The notes under the pieces: generated by a model | Database searches by the model: none | The model's input: the letters and a program-made list of their open reading frames with translations, nothing else | Told to the model about the DNA's origin: nothing | Made by a program: the position numbers and the translations under genes | In this document: positions 53,400 through 64,000 of the stretch, one piece after another | Layout: every line of letters begins with the position of its first letter | How positions within the stretch are numbered: the first letter of the stretch is position 1 | Origin: Dermanyssus gallinae | Taxonomy: Eukaryota > Arthropoda > Arachnida > Mesostigmata > Dermanyssidae | Assembly: GCA_003439945.1 (NCBI GenBank) | Contig: QVRM01002143.1 | Span: 69,501 to 133,500 of the forward strand | Direction: 5' to 3' | Length of the DNA: 64,000 nt

Positions 53400-54409
53400 C
53401 GTTGTACACATGCGTTGGGTAACACTACTTATCCATCGGAGAGGGTCGGAACCGAAGCCCAGAGTTCGATGTTCAATCAGACGCATTTGCTGAAGCACAT
53501 GATACCCACAGCTCTTCCGCATTATCTCTAATTTGTTCTCTCTCTCACCTCTCCTCCTATGTTGTTTTACATTCTCTTTATCTTTTGCTCTCTTCCTCTT
53601 TGATTATCTTCTTTCTCTTGGTAGGACTTGGCCCATATTGTTCGACTTGTACGCGGTGCCTCTTCGTTAGAGCGGCGACCTTTTCCGACCGGCACGACAC
53701 TCGCTCACTCACTGTTGATTCGCTACGCCAGAAGGATTTCGGGATTCCTCCTCTTCTCTCCTCTACTGTGTTCCACCACATAGCGCTTCTCGCTCGCGGA
53801 TGGCCTTTCGAAGCCGCCGCATCGCAGCATTACTGCTGGTGACGATCTGCTTAGCTGATTCTGCTGCTTTTCCTTAGTCACTACAAGTTCTTTCTTCGCT
53901 AAGTCCTACTTGTTTCTGTCTTCTTTTTCTTCTTGGTCGTAGTCATTGTTGTTGTTGTTGTTGTTATTGTTGGTATTATTGTTGTTCCTTGTTGTCGTTG
54001 CCTCACCATCGCATGGACGGCATCCCGGCGATGGGAGACGCGACCACCACCACCACCATTCCTGGACCTTGCGTTGTTCTCTTGTATGCTTCTATGCGCG
54101 GCTTCTCCGCGTCGTCCTCCACCCGACCCACAGCTTCTGCCCCCCCCCCCCCCACACTCCCTCGTCCTCCTCTTGCCCGTTCTCGTCGTGTCGAGTCCCC
54201 CGACGTTTGCGGATTTGGCGGCACCGGGAGATGCTGCTTGCCTTATAGCAGCAGCTGCCGTCGCCGTCGTCACCGCCGCTAGGCTGATTTCGCGCACAGG
54301 CGTCCTGGGTAATGAGAGCAGCCGGTCTCGCTTGGCGAAGTTGTCTTTTGAATACAAATCACGAGACAAATTACCCTAGCTTGCGACTAGCGACCAACAT
54401 AATAATAAT

Positions 54410-54440
<31 letters not shown>

Positions 54441-55500
54441 GGGCGCAACCACAACCGTGGAGATAGTAGTTGTGATGGTGGTGGGGGTGGTAGGGCTGGC
54501 GGCGGCGGCGGCGGAGGAATCGTGCGTGCCCCCAGATGGATGTTTGTACCCTTTCGTCGCTGCTCGCCTGGCTTCTCGCAGTGGCCGTCATTGTTGTCGT
54601 CGTTGCTGCTGTTGTCGTCATTGTTGTTGTTGTTGTTGTTGTTGCTGTTGTTGTTGCTTTTGTCATTGTTGTCGAGACAAGCCAACAGCAGTAGCATCAG
54701 TCTGCAGTCAGCTAACAGCATACGAACTCTGGCGGCAGACAGAGGCTTTCTTTCATACGACGTACGGCGTAGAATCCGGCCAGCCAATTGGGTCTCGGAG
54801 AGACGACGGAGACGACATTGTAATCAAAAGGAGGTCGGCTGCACATCGCCACGACGAAGAAGAAGAAGACGAAGAAGAGCCCCGTGTCTTCTTGCCGAGC
54901 CGTGAACGAGCCCATCCAGCGTTGCTTGCATCCGTTCTTGCCTACGGAAAGCCGGAGTTTGTGTGCGTGTGTTTCTGTCTATTCGTCCGTTCGCCCTCTA
55001 TTCCGTATCTCTATCTTACTTTTTGCTCTCTCTCTCTCTCCTTCGCTTTTCCTTTATTTCCTTTTTTCTCCCAGTTTCTATTTATCTCTCTGTCTGTCGT
55101 CTATATGCGGTTCGCCGCCACGTGTTCCAACATGGTGTAGTGAGCAATATACGCGGGTTGAAATACCTGCACGATCGAACCTATACGTGTATCATTTTAA
55201 AGCTTTTCAAAGGCTTTCATTACTGTTGTTGTTCTCGTCGTCGTCGTCGTCGTAATTATGTTCACGACCATCTATCAAAATCGGCATTTGCTTAGCAAAC
55301 TTAGTGCTTACTGATTTCGATGTTGTCGATACTAGTGTAATGGCAGCTATTGCTCTCATTGTCGTGTCGGGCACGTTCAAACTGTGCCCGTAAGGAGAAC
55401 CTAACGACCACGTACTCCGACATCGCCGTAGAACGTGTGCAAGAAACAAATAGAGTTTCCGCATTATTCTAAGTTGAATGAAGACGAATACTGGATTCAG
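53400..55500. other. GC-rich low-complexity block 7
   Basis: GTT arrays lie at 53948-53990, C14 at 54140-54153, CAG/CAA at 54408-54440, GTT/GTC at 54592-54670, GAA/GAC at 54855-54882, CT-rich at 55030-55100 and GTC at 55230-55253. Frames up to 227 codons (54457-55140 plus) are repeat-driven on both strands. No exon is defensible. Confidence 0.5.
54140..54153. repeat. Poly-C run, 14 bases
   Basis: Uninterrupted C14. Confidence 0.95.
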
Positions 55501-55504
55501 CCTA

Positions 55505-57520
55505 CTTTATGGCTAAGCATGCCATCTTCTCAACTTCCTAGAGAAGGCAGGACATCCCCGCACGACTATTAATTGTATCCTGATCTGAAATTCAAGTGAT
55601 TCAAGGTGGCACTTCAGCCAGCAGCAAACATGGCTATTAACTTAGCAAATTGGCTGGCAACAAAATCCTGTGCTTCGCGGTTAACCATCGGTGCTACTGT
55701 AATTTTCAGCACATACTCCAGTAACAACGCCCAGGATTTTTTTTTGGACAAAGTGGTTGCCCGTCAAATACTTAGGCCATTAGCTCAGGCTACTAGCCAG
55801 GATCTTCCAGCCTCACAGTAGGATGTGATGTAAGGAAGAGTGTAGGATAAGAAGGCAGTCGAAAGGCTCACGCGATGGAACGAAAAAGCGAAATTGGTAT
55901 TTAGGTAGTCCGGTCGGCTAAATCTATTTTTTGCCTTTCTTTTGAGGAACATTGCCTGGAAAATCTGGCGTGACCAAAGCGGTGTAGCATAAGCAGCCAT
56001 GCACCTTAACGGCAGCATTTCATGCACCTGAACGAGAGAACCTTCGACCGCCAGAAAAGTTTGCCAGGGTAACGGTTCATTTGAAAGAACTTTGGACACC
56101 CAGAAAAAAAAACACGTGCGTATAGATTTTCTCCAGGATTAGCTATCTACAAAAGGTTTTGAGCGTGTTTTGAAAATCTAGCTTCAGAAATATTCTCTCT
56201 TCGTCTCGTTGCCTCTTGTATCGATGGTCAATTTGCAGAAACGGATTGGCATCGCATTCTGCTATCTCATGTTCCCCATCTACACCAAATCTTGGTTGCG
56301 TGGGCGCAACCAGTGGTAAGCTGTTATATTTGTTTTATTATTTATTCTATTATTATTTCTTTTTTCAAGGTATTGTATTTTCTATTATATTTGTCAGATG
56401 AATATTATATTGACCCCGTACGACGTTAGAAGCACAAATGCACCTAAGTGCCTATTTAGTGTGAGAGTGCAAATGCTCCATGGTTTGTTATTGTTATGTT
56501 CACGTTACGCACATAAGGTTCACGAAACCGAGTCGTCATGGAGTTAAGAGACAGCTAACAGTAGGGGTGCAAAATATCGACAAACATCAACAAAAGTAAT
56601 GCAATGTCCAGTGACATGTCACAACCGTGATTTTCCCATTCATACAGCTCAAAATGAATTATTATGCTCAATGCGTAACAGGAATGCCAACTGAGGCTAA
56701 ATGTGATATTATGGCGCTTCAGTGCAAATAAAATATGGCTTCACAAGCCGTGCATATTATTAGACATCGATGTAATCGAGCGTGTGCTCAACCGATGTGT
56801 TCCTAAGAAGTCCCGAGTAGCGCATTTTACTCACTACAACCTCAAATTTTCAACTTCTTTTTGAACAACAGAATGTTTTTTCATCGTGATTTCTATATAT
56901 ACAATATTAAATACAACACAAAAACCGTACAAAGTCCCTTTTATCCAAATGATACACAAGACACATATACATACTTTAATAAGACAGCATACATAGTTCT
57001 CTAAAATGTCCCACAGATCAAATAACGGACAGTAGAAGCGATGCAACAAGCTAAATACACCACTCAAATCAATTAAGTCGTTTAGCTTGAACGTAACTCT
57101 TTTACTTATTCGAACTTCTCTAGAGCGCACGCCAACTTCGGTTCTGAGTCCACCGTTACGAAAGTCAAAGGAATAGCGATCTATGCCATACTGAACTGAA
57201 TACATAACAACTAGAATAACTTCATCGCAAAAAGCAAGTTATTATTACTGATTACTGAATGTAGAGCTCAATCTACTAATTGACTGTTCTAGCGTTAAGT
57301 TAGGTCGTAAGCTGCTATTAACAGGAACAATGTCTATTATATAGGGGTTTCGTGTTGAGAGCCGGACTTATGCCCACGCGTAGAATTTCCTTGTTGTGAA
57401 CAGAAATCGAATATTTATATAATGTAACTAACGCGAGTGTACCATACGTCGAAGTGGCTCGTTACTGGCTAGCTAGCGTCGCGACGACGGCGTGCACGAA
57501 CCGATCTATACAGTTGCGAT
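55505..57520. other. AT-rich intergenic sequence
   Basis: Weak frames at 55606-55821 plus, 55785-56099 minus (104 codons) and 56834-57205 minus (123 codons, Cys-rich hydrophobic middle) lack recognised domains. I see no gene I can support. Confidence 0.45.
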
Positions 57521-57525
57521 AAAGC

Positions 57526-57936
57526 TTACGAATAATTTAGCAAGTCAAGAACCCTGACCGTAGGCCTGGTCAAGTCGAAACAGGCCGCCGCGGCCGTAGA
57601 GGGCTCAATACGCACAAGGGGCACGTAGTATTGCGGCCTAGGTGAACTGCCTGTAAACAAGGACGGATCACATCCTAAACAAAAAGGCATACGATGATTA
57701 CCATTACATCGGGCCATCGCTCTCTCTAGTTTCAGCCAACGAGCTTCTACAGTTTGCAGCGTAGCACAGTTCTTCTCGTAGGTTAAGTCAACCCACGATT
57801 CCCCTATTTGCATTGGCCTGTCATTCTGCCCGCTAGTGGTAGCGCGCGTACAGAGCCAGTTTCCAGTTTTGTGGGCATCGGCGTTGTAAGCCAAAGCGTA
57901 GTTACATCTATAGCCTGCGGCAGTTTTCCCATCCAT
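57526..57936 (-). CDS. Unrecognised 136-codon frame with ATG start
   Basis: The frame opens MDGKTAAGYRCNYALAYNAD, then KTGNWLCTRATTSGQND, VDLTYEKNCATLQTVEARWL, RCNGNHRMPFCLGCDPSLF and YVPLVRIEPSTAAAACFDLT, to a TAA at 57526. It holds eight Cys, no signal peptide and no membrane segment. Codons are reasonably balanced, and the region lies at the edge of a GC-rich block. The frame is also open some way 5' of the ATG. I do not recognise a family. Confidence 0.3.
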   Translation of the reverse strand: MDGKTAAGYRCNYALAYNADAHKTGNWLCTRATTSGQNDRPMQIGESWVDLTYEKNCATLQTVEARWLKLERAMARCNGNHRMPFCLGCDPSLFTGSSPRPQYYVPLVRIEPSTAAAACFDLTRPTVRVLDLLNYS

Positions 57937-57939
57937 ACC

Positions 57940-58910
57940 GCAGAAGGAAAGGCCGCAGTGGGACGGACGGACGGACGGACAGAAAGGAGGGCTGGCAGAG
58001 AAACTTGGGATTTTGGGACAGGAATAGGGTCTGGGTTTTGTGGTAGAAGACAGGAATGGACTCAGCGCGGTCGGAACGAAAGAATTGCCTTCGACGGCAT
58101 CGGACAGCCAAATGCTGCCAAGTGGACGGACTCAACTCACCGACGACGACGACGATGATGACGACTACGACGACGACGGACGGTTTGTCCTTCGAAAAAG
58201 ACTCCTAAATTAGGTTATCTTGTGCGCGCGCCGGCCCCTGGCCCTGTCGAAGAAGAGCCCTCCTCGACTCTGGCCGGCGCGCGGCCGTCACCAACGCAAA
58301 CCAATGTGGTGGCCCGGCGCGGCCTGGCCTCGCGGCGCCGTTCAACACAAACCGCTCGGTGAGCAGCAACTGCTCGACGGTCCGAGTGCTGCTGCTGCTG
58401 CCGTTGCTCTGCTCGACTGCTGACACAGGGGTGCAGCGCGCAAGCAGTCAGCAGCGACTGCTACGTTGTTCATCTTAGCTTCAAAGTTTCAAAGCCAAAT
58501 GGAACAGCTTTGCCGTTGACGCAGCGTCTATGACGGAGCGAGTGAGGGCGTTTTCTGTTGAGGCTTCTTGCTCTCTCTCTCGTTTGCCTCTCGTGTTCCG
58601 GCGTGCACAACGCCAAAGGCGTAGTCCGCTCGCTTGGCCGTCCGTCTCGCAGTGCTCTCGTACGCTCGCATGCAGGCAGGCAAGTAGGCAGGCACGGTTC
58701 CTAGAGAGACTATGGATGAGTATGAAATAGGAAGAGCGAAAAGTCCCCCCCCCCCCCGTCCCGCGATGACGGCCTAGGTTGGCCTCGCCCTGTTCGCCCA
58801 GCACTCACAATCAGGCGCTAAATGATGGCTCGTTTCGAGTTGGTTGAAATATCTGGCGGCCGTTAAATGCACGCCTGGCCTTTGTCCTGTCTGTGCCCGA
58901 ACTGTAGCCA
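57940..58910. other. GC-rich low-complexity block 8
   Basis: A GGAC repeat lies at 57961-57980, GAC repeats at 58139-58178 and C13 at 58745-58757. Frames on both strands are open. No gene can be chosen. Confidence 0.45.
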
Positions 58911-58919
58911 GTAAGTCAG

Positions 58920-59270
58920 TCAGCCAGCCAACCTCGTTGGTTCGGGCGGGGAAGTTGGGAAGCAGAATGAACCCGGTCACGATCGTCGCTATGCGGGAAT
59001 GCGGCCGCCGGGGGAGAAAGGAGCTGCTCTGGCGTTCGCAAGGAAAATTCGCGTGGCATGAACGAGACGTATTCGGGCAGAGAAATGAAGAGCTCGCCCA
59101 TGACAGCATATGTATGAGGCGAGAGTACGGCGCAAAGCGATGTCATGAGCTCCTCGACATGGCTAATTCGTATGGGACAGATGGAAAGACACACGGGACA
59201 GCAGGAATGTGCACGTAGAGTTAGAGGCTGGTGATTGCCGTACTGCTGAGCGCAGTATAAAGTCATTTTT
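58920..59270 (-). CDS. Candidate coding segment, minus strand
   Basis: A minus-strand frame with an ATG near 59266 reads MTLYCAQQYGNHQPLTLRAH, SCCPVCLSICPIRISHVEEL, MTSLCAVLSPHTYAVMGEL, FISLPEYVSFMPREFSLRTP and EQLLSPPAAAFPHSDDRDR, to a TGA at 58916. The frame is open further 5' to 59410. Codons are often C/G-ending, and the opposite strand also has a 124-codon frame (58844-59218), so orientation is not settled. A Cys cluster (CCPVCLSIC) is the only motif. The product is unknown. Confidence 0.28.
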
Positions 59271-59279
59271 TGCTGCTTT

Positions 59280-60163
59280 ACTACAGCAGCCGAAAGACGG
59301 TGTTCCTCACAAGTGTGTTGTGCGATATGCGTGCGAACCTGCACGAGAAGACGTGCGTGTGAATGCTTCCTGATACGCCCGTTACGAGCTATATTGCTGT
59401 TAGGCGTCACCTGCGAGCAAGGATTTGATCTTTAAAAGCCAGTGTCTGTTGCCGTACTTACTACTACTACTAAAAAAATTACTACTACTACTACGAGATC
59501 GGTACATGGTACAGTAACTGTTGTACGAAAAGCAAGTACCTATCTGCACTAAGCGTGTGGTCTTAGAATTCGGATTCACGCACATAGATTGCAGCTCTGT
59601 CAGAATGAAACGGGCAGCAAGTTGCGTTGCCGATACATGCGACAGTGAAACGCGATGTTATGTTACGAATACGCGTAAATGTCGAACGTGCATCACCCCA
59701 GCGTTCCCTGCCACCTCGTTCTGTTTCTGTCCTTGGGTGTAACTTCACGAAGCGTGCGCGGACCGCTGACTGGATGCCCAAGTCCATTTGTTTCAATTAA
59801 TCGCAGCCACGCTCGTTCCTACTCAATGCTTGGCGTACAGACTCCCACTGTCGGCTTCCCTTGCTGTCTTTGCCAGCCCCCCTTGTGCCCACGGTCCCAA
59901 CGCTCGATTTTCCTGCTGCCACCGTCCATCTTTCCGTACGAATAATTGTAGTGGCCGTGGTAGTTAGTAGTAACAGTAGTCGTACTAGTAACAATAGCAG
60001 TAGTAGTAGTTGTAGTACCGCACGCTGTGGTTTGCCGCTGGACACTCAATGTGCTCTTCTGAATGTGTCCTGCTGGACGACCTCGATTTACTTAACTATT
60101 CGTGCGGCTAAGCAGCATCAAGACGCTTCACTGATCGATGGCGTTTTCTCTCTTACTTTATCT

Positions 60164-60194
<31 letters not shown>

Positions 60195-60600
60195 TTCTGA
60201 GTTCGAGTGGCAGTCTGCAAGGCCGGCGAAGGCAAAAGAACAAAACAAAAACAGACGAAAGATCGAAAGAGAAAGAATGCATGATGCAGTTAACACATTC
60301 TACTCTGTATAGGGGAGAAGACATGCTCTTAGGCCCAACGAGATTCTATGAGTGTATTCTAGTGTGTATGTGTGTGTGTGTATGTAACTGTATTTGTACG
60401 GATGAACCTATGTTTGTATGAATGTGTATGTGCAGATACGCGTGACTGTGTGTGTGTGGGGGGGGGGGAAGCCGTTGACCGTCGACGCCGCCTCCGACCG
60501 TTATGGCTGAAGCAGGGGTTGGTGGGGTCTTGATGTGGCAGGGGGCATGTATCGCAGTGTTGAAATGGCTGTCGCCTGTAATTAGATGAACAAGACAACA
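59280..60600. other. Mixed sequence with microsatellites
   Basis: Includes ACT repeats (59460-59495), GTA repeats (59955-60015), (TA)n at 60165-60190, GT-rich 60361-60382 and G11 at 60458-60468. I see no supported gene. Confidence 0.45.
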
Positions 60601-60610
60601 AACTTTGAAA

Positions 60611-60880
60611 CTAATGCATTTTTGCTCTTAGTCGCAACTCTGGAGTTGCGCCGCTGCTACTGCTTTTGGTTGATGATGGTGGTGGGTGGCGGTGTTGTTG
60701 ATGGTGGTGGTGGTTGTGGTAGTCGTAGGGTACTGGTAGTGACGGTGGTGGGGGCGGCGCTATGTAATACGGTGGAGACGCGTAGTGGGACGCGGGGGCG
60801 GCAGCGGGCCTGACCACGCGACTGCCGCTGCTACTGCCGCCGGTGCTGTTGGACGCCGTCGCCAGCCAACTCCTAACGAA
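60611..60880 (-). CDS. Candidate terminal exon of a His/Pro/Ser-rich protein
   Basis: The minus strand reads FVRSWLATASNSTGGSSSGS, RVVRPAAAPASHYASPPYYI, APPPPPSLPVPYDYHNHHHH, QQHRHPPPSSTKSSSSGATP, ELRLRAKMH and TAG at 60611. Gly/Ser, Pro and His runs with aromatic residues (YYIAPPPPP, VPYDY) are typical of the disordered tail of a developmental transcription factor or similar nuclear protein. An AG at the CGTTAG near 60866 could be the acceptor, but its pyrimidine tract is poor. Part of the frame overlays a GGT/GTG repeat, so repeat translation is the main alternative. Confidence 0.38.
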   Translation of the reverse strand, partial: FVRSWLATASNSTGGSSSGSRVVRPAAAPASHYASPPYYIAPPPPPSLPVPYDYHNHHHHQQHRHPPPSSTKSSSSGATPELRLRAKMH

Positions 60881-61440
60881 GATGCCGCCAGCATCTCAGT
60901 TGTAACGCGGCATCGCCGCCGTTGTCGTGTACTGTGCGACAGTAGTGAGTGGCTGGATGGCTGACTGCCGGGCTGGGTTGGTTAGTTGCTTGCCTGTCTG
61001 TCTGTTCGTCTGGGTGCTTTCCTTCCTGTCTGCGTAGCTCTGACGACCCGGGGCCTAAACCGGGGCCCGCCCAACGGTCATGCTCGTCGTCTTCACCATT
61101 TTGTTCGGCTGGACCCGGCGGCAGCAGCAGCAGCAGCAGCAACATTAACAACAACAGCAGCAGCAACAGCAGTAGTTGACGTGATCTGCCGCCCGCCCCC
61201 GCCTTCCCGTTGATTACGCGTGACGACACTAGGAGTGAGATAAAGAAATAGAGCGCGCGCGAGAGAGAGAGAGAGAGACCTCCAACCAACAAGAGAAATA
61301 ATAGAGCAGCGATGACCCGCGGCAGAGCGGGTTATAATCACGCCGTCGGGGGGGGGGGGGTGTCCAAGGGAACACGTGTGGCTGAGCGCGCTGCCAGGCG
61401 GCTGGACGACGGGGGAAGGGGGACGACTAGTTAGGCTGAG
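60881..61440. other. GC-rich flank with CAG array
   Basis: CAG/CAA array at 61120-61172, GA repeat at 61258-61280 and G13 at 61348-61360. I see no supported gene. Confidence 0.45.
61348..61360. repeat. Poly-G run, 13 bases
   Basis: Uninterrupted G13. Confidence 0.95.
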
Positions 61441-61468
61441 TGTTAACGTTGCCTGTGCTACCTCCAGG

Positions 61469-61521
61469 TCGACGCGGTGGATAAGGAAGGCCTGATGGGC
61501 TTCTGCCACAACTGCTGCCAA
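61469..61521 (-). CDS. Possible small exon upstream of the His/Pro-rich exon
   Basis: On the minus strand GTTGTCTGTTTGGCAG is a reasonable acceptor, and GACCTGGAG followed by GTAGCA a reasonable donor. About 53 bases lie between them. Two frames look like protein: VVAEAHQAFLIHRVDLE and SCGRSPSGLPYPPRRPG. It is on the same strand as the entry at 60611-60880, but I could not confirm a phase match. Confidence 0.2.
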
Positions 61522-61529
61522 ACAGACAA

Positions 61530-63360
61530 CGTGGTGACTCCGTGATTACAGCAGGTGTTGCTACAGCCGACAGCGACACTGCTAGTGGTCAGTCAGTTTA
61601 ACTTAGCCCAAGGGCATCCCCGGCCCAGGCCTGATAGGGCTAGATAGAGAAAGAGTGGTAAAGAGAAAGAGGGAGAGAGAGCTGGTAGACTAAGAACTAG
61701 TTCGACCACATTACTGTCGCTGCTGGATGACTGGAAGTAACAACGGCAGCGGCGCACCTTTTGCTCACGCGCTCTCCTTTCTGGTAAACAGAATTTTCTG
61801 CTTTTCTAGGTAGAAAACTCGTAGGAAAAGGGTGATACTCGTTGCGGCAAACGGGAGCAGCAGCGGAGTCCGAAGCGAGTCAACGGAGGCTGTGGTTGGT
61901 ACTCGATCACTCCGGCGCCACAATGCGTGTATGCTGACGAAACTACTTGGAGCGCTACGTGCAATGCGAGTCTACACACTGGAGCGCTTAGCATCTGCCT
62001 GACTCTATACATATGCAGAAGAATAGGCATTTTCCGCTCAATCTTCTCAATCATGCCAAATAAGCAATACTACGTTTGCAACAAGAACACATTGCGTAAA
62101 TGTCCAACCTAGTGTATGATTGTATTCTTCAATTGGTTCACTGTACGTGACCCGTCATATCTCAGATACCGCTTGGCTTGCTGTGACCTAAAAAGTATGT
62201 CGAATAATTTAATAAGCCGCACACATAAGGTTGCAATGAAAATTGAGACAATGATCCATATGGTTAGCTCGCGTGCCTGCAAACAGACTCATTTTGCGCA
62301 CTGTTACAATAGCTGAAATATTGAAAAGGCGTTTTTGCTGTTCATGCTACCATTGTTTTCAGCAGTGCCGTTGTGGAGTTTGTGCTGCTGTTGTTGTTTA
62401 TCTTCCAAGTCTCTAACGTACTTGTCCCAAAATATTATTACGTTGCAATCGTAGACCTTGGCCGCAGCAGCGTGGAAAGTTCCTCTGTTGAGCGATATAG
62501 AGAAACTTCTAGACCAGTGATCGGTTATCGCCTTCTAAAATCAATGCAGTCGTGATCAAGAGCAGTTCAAGCTAAGCTTATTACAAGTGTTATTATTGCG
62601 AACAAGAACCGACGTGAGCTGTATTTTCAAGTGTAAAAGGAACCGGGCGAAAGAGAAAAGGGGAGAGTGAGAGAAGCAAGTATACGCATTAGGTGGAATT
62701 TGGACTGAAACACTCTAGGATCTAGCCAACATAGTGCTCTGAACTTAAGGTGTCACGATCGCTTTCCTGTTCGATAGCCCACTCGCCCAACGGTCAGACA
62801 CCACCTAAGATAACTAAATCTCGCGTTCGGTGGCCTTTAACGAAACGAATTCGGTCGGAGCAAAACGAAAACATATTGGTACTTGCAAAGACGTACGTGT
62901 CTGGTTCCACTTCGCGGTGGCTATAAAGTTGGTCTAGTACCTAGGCTAGCTCAAGCGGCGCTGAAAATGAAAATAACTCGTATGATTCCTTCGAAGGTGG
63001 CTTTTTCTGCTATTGGCATCGTCGTACGAAACAGTCAAAAGAGGTATCGTCATGTCAACTAGCTAAGCAGGACGCTGGTAACCACGGTTCGGTTGTCTGA
63101 CATGTTGGGACAGACATTGCTAGATCAACCAGTAACATGTCTATGTTAAGATGCCCGTAGGTCCGAGGTCCGTTCATCTCTTGTGTTGCTTGATGCCGTC
63201 GAGCATAATAATTGCTTCTCCTATTCTATTTCGCTAGTCAATCAGTTTCAGTTGTCGTCGACGATGTCTGGGCACGAACAGGCGAACGGACGAGCTGGTC
63301 TATAGATAGATATGACGACGTGCGCTCGATCATTGGCCACTTGAGTTCCCAATAGGGCGT
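61530..63360. other. Intergenic or intronic sequence
   Basis: Contains a GA-rich stretch at 61645-61682. I see no supported gene. If the frames at 63.4 and 60.6 kb belong to different genes, this would be the space between them. Confidence 0.4.
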
Positions 63361-63363
63361 CAC

Positions 63364-63556
63364 CTAGTTGATCCCTTTCTTCAGCTTGCGCTGGCATTGC
63401 CGCAGGCACCGGGCGCGCTCCGAGGTGAGTAACATTGGCGGTGGCATGATGATAACGTTATCATCACTACCGTGGCCCTTATTATCACGGCGATAGGATC
63501 GGGAACGCCGGCAGCAGCAGCAGTAGCGTCGTCGGTCGTCGTGTGGTGAGTTTAAA
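63364..63556 (-). CDS. Candidate 3'-terminal coding exon with CCCC-RR and basic C-terminus
   Basis: On the minus strand a pyrimidine-rich tract (63615-63670) and TTATTGCTCGTTAG precede 63556. One frame then reads LNSPHDDRRRYCCCCRRSRS, YRRDNKGHGSDDNVIIMPPP and MLLTSERARCLRQCQRKLKK, ending GIN and TAG at 63364. The Cys4-Arg2 cluster resembles a palmitoylated juxtamembrane tail, and the Arg/Lys-rich end would be cytoplasmic. The frame is compact and charged, and its codons end often in C. Upstream exons would lie beyond 63610 and perhaps outside the window. The CCCC run overlays a GCA repeat, so chance is not excluded. Confidence 0.42.
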
Positions 63557-64000
63557 CTAACGAGCAATAACTGTCACTCATGACTCGACGCGAGACGTAG
63601 CTCTCACCAGACGATGAACGGAGAAGACGCGGAGACGGAGAACAACAAGGGTAGAGAAAGCCTTCAAAGTTTGCGTCAATCCTTCCCTTGTCGTCGCCCC
63701 ACCGTTCCCCCGGGGCAAAGTGCGACAACGACCTCGGGCCATCGGTATGGAGAAGCCATCTAAGACGAACAAAGCTACACAAGTCAGCGACCGACGTCAG
63801 CGATGACACGCCAACGGTTACGGGCTGACAACGCACATACCACGGGCGACGGCCAAGAGTTGGTGGCCATTCTGCCCACCAACTGGGTCCTGTGGTGCAC
63901 AAAAGCTCGCAGAGTTGGCCGATAACGCCCGATTTTGGCCCGTCATAACCTATATCGGAGCTGCGAAAGAGTATGTACTGCTAGTGTCGTAGCGAAAGAA
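63557..64000. other. GC-rich sequence with an open minus-strand frame
   Basis: A 116-codon minus-strand frame (63552-63902; HFAPGERWGDDKGRIDANFE) could hold an upstream exon. A good donor (CGTCTG then GTGAGA) lies at about 63609. Joining that donor to the exon at 63556 from this frame gives a stop, so the link is not supported. Confidence 0.3.

Noticed and set aside
54457..55140. A 227-codon plus-strand frame with a Cys-rich start
   Set aside because: The Cys run is a translation of GTT/TGT-type repeats, and the opposite strand is open over the same repeats.
3796..60190. Telomeric or satellite arrays
   Set aside because: Only short microsatellites are present. No tandem unit longer than six bases repeats many times.
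1..64000. CRISPR arrays, bacterial operons or phage genes
   Set aside because: No spaced direct repeats, ribosome-binding sites or gene strings of bacterial type. LINEs, SINEs and splice-like sites show a eukaryote.

Overview
The window reads as eukaryotic nuclear DNA, most likely from an arthropod and possibly a mite or tick. The grounds are decayed LINE, Ty3/gypsy and mariner fragments, tRNA-derived SINEs, abundant trinucleotide and (TA)n microsatellites, mixed base composition and no prokaryotic operon structure. The acarine suggestion is weaker: it rests on the 40.9-42.9 kb LINE, whose motifs resemble tick elements as I remember them. No complete, recognisable cellular gene is visible.

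Two kinds of sequence alternate. GC- and CpG-rich blocks (about 4.0-6.2, 11.1-13.5, 14.4-16.7, 22.1-23.5, 27.0-28.1, 30.6-34.1, 53.4-55.3 and 57.5-61.6 kb) are full of GTT/CAA, GTC/GAC, GCT/CAG and GA repeats and poly-G or poly-C runs. They carry a few open frames ending at good splice donors (4.77, 22.43, 27.23, 28.1 kb). These look like exons or flanks of real genes whose remaining exons I cannot join. The AT-rich stretches between them hold the transposon remains.

Retroelements: LINE group A occurs three times (1-0.8 kb minus, 19.6-21.1 kb minus, 45.8-47.5 kb plus). R1/jockey-like group B occurs twice (25.25-26.76 and 34.5-34.9 kb, both minus). A tick-like LINE lies at 40.9-42.9 kb minus. 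LINE group D lies at 48.7-50.0 and 51.55-52.1 kb minus. Further reverse transcriptase pieces are at 2.9, 7.8, 38.5, 43.8-44.5 and 53.05-53.4 kb. A Ty3/gypsy integrase tail is at 1.5-2.1 kb. A mariner remnant at 37.6-38.2 kb is split by a SINE. A tRNA-derived SINE is present at 29.1, 40.6 and 45.5 kb, two copies with target-site duplications. An unassigned repeat occurs four times (18.7, 43.0, 43.2, 49.2 kb). All recognisable elements are broken by stops, frameshifts, deletions or active-site changes.

Best candidates for cellular coding sequence, all tentative: a terminal exon with a CCCC-RR tail (63364-63556 minus); a His/Pro/Ser-rich exon (60611-60880 minus); a splice-bounded poly-Ala exon (29577-29728 minus); a basic/acidic exon (22426-22657 minus); first-exon candidates at 4766-4934 and 27232-27434 plus; a membrane-segment exon (9223-9522 plus); a signal-peptide exon (45052-45272 plus); a GC3-biased frame (39445-39684 minus); and a frame with two stops beside a LINE (47592-48101 minus).
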